DNA from: Roseimaritima sp.
GTDB taxonomy: Bacteria > Planctomycetota > Planctomycetia > Pirellulales > Pirellulaceae
Assembly: GCA_007124075.1 (NCBI GenBank)
Contig: SLFV01000197.1
Span: 1 to 11,279, forward strand
Direction of reading: 5' to 3'
Length of the DNA stretch: 11,279 nucleotides
In this document: positions 6,276-11,279 of the stretch, in pieces
Layout: every line of letters starts with the position of its first letter
Numbering within the stretch: the stretch's first letter is position 1
The notes under the pieces: model-generated
Told to the model about the DNA's origin: nothing
The model's database searches: none
The model's input: only the letters and a program-made list of their open reading frames with translations
Program-made: the position numbers and the translations under genes

Positions 6276-8747
6276 ATGCTAGATTTCCGGCGGAACGATT
6301 CCAAGCACGCTGCAATCTTGCGGTTCTTGATCGCTGCTTGTTTATGGATTGTTTCGATTGGCGGCTTCGCAGTGGTGCGGGCTGGCGATCGACCGCTGAA
6401 TAATTTTCAGCGTGATCAGCTTGTTGAGACCATGCGAACTACGCTCCAACAGTCGCAAAGCTGGGTGCGCATCCATGCCGCCGAAGCATTGCTTTGGCAT
6501 GGCTATAACGAGGATGTGGCATCCGCGTTTCCCACGGATGCTGAAATCAGCGAAGCGGGATTTCGGATCGGAGTCTGGCGAATTTGGGCGCAGTTGGCCA
6601 CAAGTCCACCGCAGCGCAAGCAGGCAGTGGATCGCATTCGTCAGGCGCTGCGAGACCCCGCCGGGCCCGATCGAGTCCATGCGGCCGAATCGCTTGCCAA
6701 GCTTGGCGAGTCGCTTGAGCCGGAAGATCTTCGGGCTGCCGAACATTTGGCGGCTTCGCCTGAACCAGCGGTTGCGGCCTTTGCCCTGTGGTTGTTGGCC
6801 GATGCTGGCGAAGCAGGGGCTCGTACCAAATTGGTCGAATCGTTGCGAGCCGATGATCCGATCGCCCGCTTACGAGCCGCTTTTGCGCTCCGCAATCTGA
6901 AGCGACCGCCGGGACCCACAGAACAAACCGCGATTCTTCAAGCCGCAGTGTCGGAACCGGATGATTCGCCAGCGAAAATCCATCTGCTTGCCGCCGCTTG
7001 GTTGATCGCTCCGCAGACCGGCGCTCCAACCGCAGCGGAAACCAGTCGAAAATCGTTGGGCGAGGCCTTGCGGCAGTGGACTACCAAAGATGTAGCCAGC
7101 GAGCGATACACGGCTGTCATGGCGATCGCAGAAGGGGGTACGACCGAAGACGTTGCCACTTTACGGGACAGGCTCATTGATACCGATGCGGATGTTCGGT
7201 CCGCATCGGCTTATGCACTGCTTCGCATCGATCGCCGCCAACTGCACCGGATCACCGCGTTGGATTGGACCGTGATCGTCGCGTATCTTTTTGCGATGGT
7301 CGCGGTCGGCTGGTACTTCTCGCGACAGGTGATCACCACGGATGACTACCTGCTTGGCGGGCGCAGGATGAAACCATGGGCTGTCGGGTTGTCGCTGTTT
7401 GCAACGCTGCTAAGCACGATCAGCTATCTTTCCTGGCCCGGGGAGATCATCATGCATGGGCCCATGTTTCTCTGTGGCCTACTCTCTTATCCGTTCATCG
7501 CTTGGGCCGTCGGTTGGTGGCTGATTCCTTATTTTATGAAGCTGAATGTCACCAGCGCTTATGAAATCCTGGAGATTCGACTGGGCCTCAGTGTGCGTCT
7601 ATTGGGATCGATATTCTTTCTATCACTTCGTCTCCTGTGGATGGCCGTCATAATTTACGCGACGATCAGCAAAGTGCTGGTACCATTGATCGGACTGGAC
7701 CCATCAGCGACTCCTTGGATGTGTGCACTGCTGGGTGCGATCACGGTCATCTACACCTCGCTTGGAGGTTTTCGCGCGGTAGTTTTTACGGACGTGATCC
7801 AGACCGGAATCCTATTTTGCGGTGCGATCTTAGCGATGGTCGTGATCACCTTCGAGATGGGCGGCGTCACGTCTTGGTGGCCGACGGAGTGGGCACCAAA
7901 CTGGCAACGACCCAAACTGGGCTACGACCCCAGCGTTCGGGTCACATTGGTGGGCGTATTCATCGCCACCTTCACTTGGTTTGTCTGCACGTCAGGTTCG
8001 GATCAGATGGCGATTCAGCGCTATCTGGCCACCCGCGACGTCCGTGCCGCCCGGCGAATGTTCAATATCTCGCTGTTAACCGGCGGCACCGTCCAATGCT
8101 TTTTAGCGGTGCTGGGGCTTGCCCTGCTGGCTTACTTTCGTGACCACCGATACATGTTGATCGACGGCCAGAGAATTGCGTCGCATGCCGATCAATTGTT
8201 TCCGCAATTTATTGTTTTTGGCCTTCCCGTGGGGCTCAGCGGTTTGGTGGTTGCGGGGTTGCTGGCCGCAGCCATGTCCAGTCTATCGTCAGGCTTGAAC
8301 TCATCCTGCTCGGTTATCGCGGTCGACTTTATCGATCGTTTTCGTAAGGTATCCAACGGTGACTTGAATCACGTGCGACGCGCTCGCATCATATCCGTGC
8401 TGGTTGGCTTCGTTGTCGTGGTGTTGAGTACTTTCGTGGGAGCGGTACAAGGGAACATGCTTGAGATCGCCTTTAAGGTTGTCAACTTGCTGGTCGCCCC
8501 CCTGTTCGGTTTGTTCTTCATGGCGATGTTTGTCCGTTGGGCAACGCCGCTGGGGACGATTCTGGGGGCGGTTATTGGCTTGACCGTGGCCTGCGGCATT
8601 AATTATTGGAAAGAGCTGACCGGGACCCAGGGGATCAGCTTTTTGTGGGCAATGCCGCTGTCGTTGTTAGCCCAAGTGATCGTTGGAATGGTTATCAGTT
8701 TGTTACCGATCAGCAGACGACCTGAGGTAAAACCCGAAGATTCATAA
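6276..8747 (+). CDS. Sodium/solute symporter (SSS) with N-terminal HEAT-repeat domain
   Basis: An 823-residue membrane protein, far longer than the usual roughly 500-residue SSS transporter. GAAAGAG lies just upstream of the ATG. A hydrophobic segment at about 12-32 is a signal peptide or signal anchor. Residues about 40-320 hold at least six HEAT-like helical repeats with RxxAAxAL-type cores, for example VRIHAAEALLWHG (64-76), RVHAAESLAKLG (133-144), RLRAAFALRNL (198-208) and VRSASAYALLRID (307-319). The SSS core begins at 329 (LDWTVIVAYLF) with about 13 membrane segments. Its hallmarks are DDYLLGGR (356-363), TSLGGFRAVVFTDVIQ (494-509) and AAAMSSLSSGLNS (664-676), where the Ser pair matches the sodium-site region of the LeuT fold. 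SSS N-termini face outward, so the HEAT domain is probably periplasmic. Inferred role: sodium-driven import of the compound handled by the neighbouring enzymes. Confidence 0.92.
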   Translation: MLDFRRNDSKHAAILRFLIAACLWIVSIGGFAVVRAGDRPLNNFQRDQLVETMRTTLQQSQSWVRIHAAEALLWHGYNEDVASAFPTDAEISEAGFRIGVWRIWAQLATSPPQRKQAVDRIRQALRDPAGPDRVHAAESLAKLGESLEPEDLRAAEHLAASPEPAVAAFALWLLADAGEAGARTKLVESLRADDPIARLRAAFALRNLKRPPGPTEQTAILQAAVSEPDDSPAKIHLLAAAWLIAPQTGAPTAAETSRKSLGEALRQWTTKDVASERYTAVMAIAEGGTTEDVATLRDRLIDTDADVRSASAYALLRIDRRQLHRITALDWTVIVAYLFAMVAVGWYFSRQVITTDDYLLGGRRMKPWAVGLSLFATLLSTISYLSWPGEIIMHGPMFLCGLLSYPFIAWAVGWWLIPYFMKLNVTSAYEILEIRLGLSVRLLGSIFFLSLRLLWMAVIIYATISKVLVPLIGLDPSATPWMCALLGAITVIYTSLGGFRAVVFTDVIQTGILFCGAILAMVVITFEMGGVTSWWPTEWAPNWQRPKLGYDPSVRVTLVGVFIATFTWFVCTSGSDQMAIQRYLATRDVRAARRMFNISLLTGGTVQCFLAVLGLALLAYFRDHRYMLIDGQRIASHADQLFPQFIVFGLPVGLSGLVVAGLLAAAMSSLSSGLNSSCSVIAVDFIDRFRKVSNGDLNHVRRARIISVLVGFVVVVLSTFVGAVQGNMLEIAFKVVNLLVAPLFGLFFMAMFVRWATPLGTILGAVIGLTVACGINYWKELTGTQGISFLWAMPLSLLAQVIVGMVISLLPISRRPEVKPEDS

Positions 8748-8796
8748 GAAAATTGTTTACTGACTGCCCATCCCCAGAAGTCGTAAAGGCCCGCCC

Positions 8797-9648
8797 GTGA
8801 TTGTTGATGTTCATAGCCATTACTTTCGTTATCCCGATCACTTTAATGATGACTTTCGCGAGCAGGCCAAGCGGGCACGTGCGGGAGTCGAAGTCGATCT
8901 GACGGTCCGATACGAAGAGTATCGCGCGACCTGTCCTGACGACGTAACAACAACAATCGTCTTTGGTGGCAAAGCTCGCTTAAGCGGATTGTGGGTAGAT
9001 GACCAAGCTGTGGCTGATTATGTGGCCTTACATCCAGACCGCCTGATCGGCTTCATGGCGCTCGACCCCACGCAATCTGACTGGCAAGCTGAGCTGCATG
9101 ATGGACATCAACGACTCGGCTTACGCGGCATCAAATTAATGCCAATGTATGCAGGATTTTTTCCGCAAGACGAAAGACTCGATCCGCTGTGGCAGTACGC
9201 ATCAAAGCATCAACTGCCCGTGCTGCTGCATACCGGCACAACCTTTGTTTCCCAAGCACCATTGGAATACACTTTGCCGCGGCATATCGATGTCGTCGCG
9301 CGGCGGTTCCCTGGCGTCAAAATCCTCATGGCGCACCTCGGGCATCCGTACGAAGGAGAATGTATCGCTGTGATCCGCAAACATGACAATGTGTATGCCG
9401 ACATTAGCGCATTGCACTACCGACCTTTTCAGTTCTATCACAGCTTGATGCTGGTCCAAGAGTATGGTGTTTGGCACAAACTGCTGTTCGGAACCGATTA
9501 TCCATTTACAACGGTCAATGCCACACTGCAGACGCTTGAACGGCTTAATGATATGTTTGCAACATCCAGCGCGGGCCAACTCGATTCAGAGGCAATTCAG
9601 AGAATGGTCCATCGCGACGCACTGGGGCTCCTGGAATTATCCCGATGA
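8797..9648 (+). CDS. Amidohydrolase-family metal enzyme (PF04909 / ACMSD-like)
   Basis: A 283-residue cytoplasmic TIM-barrel hydrolase. It starts with GTG at 8797, with AAAGG 7 nt upstream; this start leaves the first-strand metal motif at the N-terminus, as usual in the family. Metal and active-site residues are seen in order: His6 and His8 (VDVHSH), His145 (LLHTGT), His180 and His183 (MAHLGHP) and Asp234 (FGTDYP). Members of this family act as decarboxylases, lactonases or C-C and C-O hydrolases on carboxylated substrates such as ACMS, 4-oxalomesaconate or 2-pyrone-4,6-dicarboxylate. Length and motifs are normal. It lies 49 nt after the symporter gene and overlaps the next gene by ATGA, so it is translationally coupled to the PLP enzyme and probably acts in the same pathway. 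Which bond it cleaves cannot be told from sequence. Confidence 0.87.
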   Translation: MIVDVHSHYFRYPDHFNDDFREQAKRARAGVEVDLTVRYEEYRATCPDDVTTTIVFGGKARLSGLWVDDQAVADYVALHPDRLIGFMALDPTQSDWQAELHDGHQRLGLRGIKLMPMYAGFFPQDERLDPLWQYASKHQLPVLLHTGTTFVSQAPLEYTLPRHIDVVARRFPGVKILMAHLGHPYEGECIAVIRKHDNVYADISALHYRPFQFYHSLMLVQEYGVWHKLLFGTDYPFTTVNATLQTLERLNDMFATSSAGQLDSEAIQRMVHRDALGLLELSR

Positions 9649-10946
9649 TGCATTTGGAGGAAATTGAAAACTCGCTGATCGATGATCGCTTCAAGGGTAT
9701 CCCGCTGGGCGTCAAGCCTTTTGAACTTCGGCATATCGGCCAACAGGGCTGGAACGTTCTTGCGGAAGACCTGCCGTTACCGTTGGCCGTGCTGAAGACG
9801 AGCGCATTAGAGCACAACCGCGATTGGATGCGACGGTTTTTGCAGGCCACCGGCGTGCACTTGTATCCGCACGGCAAGACCACCATGAGCCCCCAACTGT
9901 TTGCAAAGCAGTTGGAGGACGGTGCGCGAGGGATATCTTTAGCGACAGTCCATCAGTTGGCAATCGCCCGAAGATTTGGAGTCCGACGAGTCTTGTTGGC
10001 CAACCAGTTGATCATCCCCTCGGCAATCGATTCGGTTGCTCGGCTGTTGCAGCAGGACGATGATTTTGAACTAGTTTGCTTGGTCGATTCCGCGGAGTCG
10101 GTGCGGCGGCTATCCGACGCGGCGCGGCGATCGCATCTGCGTCGTCCGATCGAGGTTCTGCTGGAGGTTGGTGTGGCGTCGGGGCGGTGTGGCGTTCGTG
10201 ATATGCGTTCCGCATTAGCCGTTGCCCGCACCATCGCTCAGAACGGTTCCCGCTTGCAACTGCGCGGCGTCGAGGGATTCGAAGGCACCATTGCGTGTAC
10301 GAGCACGGAAGAGACGGAGGTAGTGATTGGTAAGTATTTGAGACTGCTTTGTGAAGTGGCGACAAGGTGTTGCGAAGAAGGCCTCCTCGATAAAACATCT
10401 ATGTTGCTCAGCGCCGGTGGATCAGCATTTTTTGACATGGTCGTTCAAGCCGGAGAACAAAATTTTTTAACTCCACGGCCCGAAGTGATCCTTCGCAGTG
10501 GCTGCTACCTCACTCACGACAGCATCTTCTACCAGAAATTGCACGAGCGGATGCTCAGCCGTTGCGAACTAGCCGACAAACTTGGCCCTGGCTTACAAGC
10601 GGCATTGGAAGTTTGGGCGTGTGTTCAATCACGCCCTGAACCTACGCGAGCGGTACTGAATTTCGGAAAGCGTGACTGCTCTTATGATATTCACCTTCCC
10701 TTGCTGACCCAATGGTTTCGTCGGGGCGATCAAAGTGTTCCATTAGCAATCCCCGCAAACCACCGCATCGCTTCGCTCAATGATCAGCATGCGATCGTCG
10801 ATCTGCCGCCGGACTCGCCACTGCAAGTTGGCGATCTAGTTGCAGCAGGAATCTCGCACCCTTGCACCACGTTCGACAAATGGCAACTCATTCCGTTGGT
10901 CGACGACGCTTACAGCGTGACAGGCGGCATCCGCACCTTTTTTTAG
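9645..10946 (+). CDS. Fold-type III PLP enzyme, D-serine dehydratase / D-threonine aldolase family
   Basis: A 433-residue cytoplasmic enzyme whose N-terminal part is an alanine-racemase-like PLP barrel. The PLP lysine is Lys78 in YPHGKTTMSP. SAGGS (256-260) and RSGCYLTHD (284-292) are phosphate- and ring-binding segments. The C-terminal beta domain carries SHPCTTFDKW (404-413), where His405 and Cys407 match the zinc ligands of eukaryotic-type D-serine dehydratase and D-threonine aldolase. Family reactions are beta-elimination or retro-aldol cleavage of D-3-hydroxy amino acids. The ATG overlaps the amidohydrolase stop (ATGA) with no good ribosome site before it, so re-initiation is likely; a GGAGG lies inside the gene at 9656-9660 but serves no suitable in-frame start. 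It is longer than many family members through its N-terminal 35 residues. Precise substrate is not known; a hydroxy-amino-acid-like intermediate is inferred. Confidence 0.87.
   Translation: MMHLEEIENSLIDDRFKGIPLGVKPFELRHIGQQGWNVLAEDLPLPLAVLKTSALEHNRDWMRRFLQATGVHLYPHGKTTMSPQLFAKQLEDGARGISLATVHQLAIARRFGVRRVLLANQLIIPSAIDSVARLLQQDDDFELVCLVDSAESVRRLSDAARRSHLRRPIEVLLEVGVASGRCGVRDMRSALAVARTIAQNGSRLQLRGVEGFEGTIACTSTEETEVVIGKYLRLLCEVATRCCEEGLLDKTSMLLSAGGSAFFDMVVQAGEQNFLTPRPEVILRSGCYLTHDSIFYQKLHERMLSRCELADKLGPGLQAALEVWACVQSRPEPTRAVLNFGKRDCSYDIHLPLLTQWFRRGDQSVPLAIPANHRIASLNDQHAIVDLPPDSPLQVGDLVAAGISHPCTTFDKWQLIPLVDDAYSVTGGIRTFF
10922..10944 (+). terminator. Possible intrinsic terminator overlapping the PLP-enzyme stop
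   Basis: A short GC stem GCGG-CAT-CCGC (10924-10934) is followed 3 nt later by seven T residues (10938-10944), which also form the last Phe codons and the T of the TAG stop. The stem is only 4 bp in its perfect core, with possible AGG/CCT extension across a bulge. It would end the rightward operon within its own last codons. Confidence 0.4.
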
Positions 10947-11000
10947 CGAAGTAAACGACGGAGCAACGACGTGCCCCCCAAGACCCCCAGTTACAGCCAG
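10947..11000. other. Short gap between the operon end and the IS remnant
   Basis: No gene is visible. An 8-bp inverted pair GGAGCAAC (10960-10967) and GTTGCTCC (11020-11027) spans into the istB remnant and could be part of an old element end, but this is weak. Confidence 0.3.
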
Positions 11001-11279
11001 TCACGGCTTTCTGCTCCTTGTTGCTCCCGCCAACAAGCAACCCGTCGATAACCTCGTTAGGTAGCTGTGACCGCTGATTCGCAACACCTCACTGTGGTGC
11101 AGGAACCGATCCAGAATCGCCGTCGCACTGGCTACGTCGCCAATCAACTTGCCCCATTCTTTCTGGTCGTCGGATTCAAACAGAAGTCAGAATCTTCTAG
11201 TTTGCGCACGTCCCGAAAACCAGCCATTTTTAATGGCCCTGTATCACCAGCTCGGAAAGCTTCCTGAGCCAAATCAGAC
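11001..11279 (-). pseudogene. Decayed IS21-family istB (transposition helper ATPase) remnant
   Basis: On the minus strand two pieces in different frames resemble IstB. From the right edge to about 11165 the frame reads MAGFRDVRKLEDSDFCLNP, like the pre-ATPase segment of IstB, where an LEDFDF-type motif is typical. A second frame, from about 11186 down to a TGA at 11001-11003, reads EWGKLIGD, ATAILDRFLHHSEVL and ISGHSYLTRL, closely matching the IstB C-terminus. The Walker A and B ATPase centre, roughly 400-450 bp in intact copies, is missing between them and the frames do not join, so the gene cannot be functional. The rest, including any istA, would lie to the right. It marks past insertion-sequence activity next to the locus. 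It is antisense to a spurious plus-strand frame. Confidence 0.7.

Noticed and set aside
6547..7029. Minus-strand open frame of 160 codons within the HEAT-repeat part of the symporter gene
   Set aside because: It is antisense to a continuous HEAT-repeat coding region and is rich in Arg, Pro and Ala as expected for a shadow of GC-rich coding DNA.
10960..11027. 8-bp inverted pair GGAGCAAC / GTTGCTCC as IS terminal repeat or terminator
   Set aside because: The arms are 52 nt apart and the second lies within the istB remnant, so it fits neither a terminator nor a terminal repeat; chance is likely.
11067..11267. Plus-strand open frame of 66 codons at the right edge
   Set aside because: It is antisense to the istB remnant and resembles no protein family.
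1..11279. CRISPR array, tRNA, rRNA or toxin-antitoxin pair
   Set aside because: No regularly spaced repeats, cloverleaf-like or rRNA-like stretch, or small paired genes were seen on either strand.

Overview
The window looks like a chromosomal segment of a marine-type planctomycete (Pirellulales/Rhodopirellula-like). The best evidence is the leftmost protein. It opens with the planctomycete export motif (basic run, then LTVERLESKQLLAA) and ends in a cohesin-like plus dockerin-like module. The secreted beta-propeller enzymes of unassigned substrate, and a sodium/solute symporter fused to HEAT repeats, also fit that group. The assignment rests on protein character only; no rRNA or tRNA is present.

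Layout. Two gene arms diverge from a 144-bp intergenic region at about 5288-5431. The leftward (minus) arm holds a GntR/FCD regulator (4532-5287), a secreted five-bladed-propeller glycosidase-like protein (3002-4468), a secreted Asp-box sialidase-superfamily propeller (1906-2901) and a large secreted protein with a polysaccharide-lyase-like domain, a cohesin-like domain and a dockerin, cut off at the left edge (1-1713). The rightward (plus) arm holds a classical-length SDR dehydrogenase (5432-6232), a HEAT-repeat/SSS symporter fusion (6276-8747), a PF04909-type amidohydrolase (8797-9648) and, overlapping it by 4 nt, a fold-type III PLP enzyme of the D-serine dehydratase/D-threonine aldolase family (9645-10946). 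The right edge (about 11001-11279) carries a decayed IS21-family istB remnant on the minus strand that has lost its central ATPase part.

How the genes may work together (inference). The arrangement reads as an inducible catabolic locus. Exported propeller enzymes and the lyase-like dockerin protein would act on an extracellular, probably acidic glycan or its decorations. The symporter would import the product, and the SDR, amidohydrolase and PLP enzyme would process a sugar-acid or hydroxy-amino-acid-like compound in the cytoplasm. The central FCD regulator would sense a carboxylate intermediate and control both arms. A sigma70-like promoter for the regulator has an 8-bp palindrome in its spacer, which suggests autoregulation. 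The substrate cannot be named from sequence alone.
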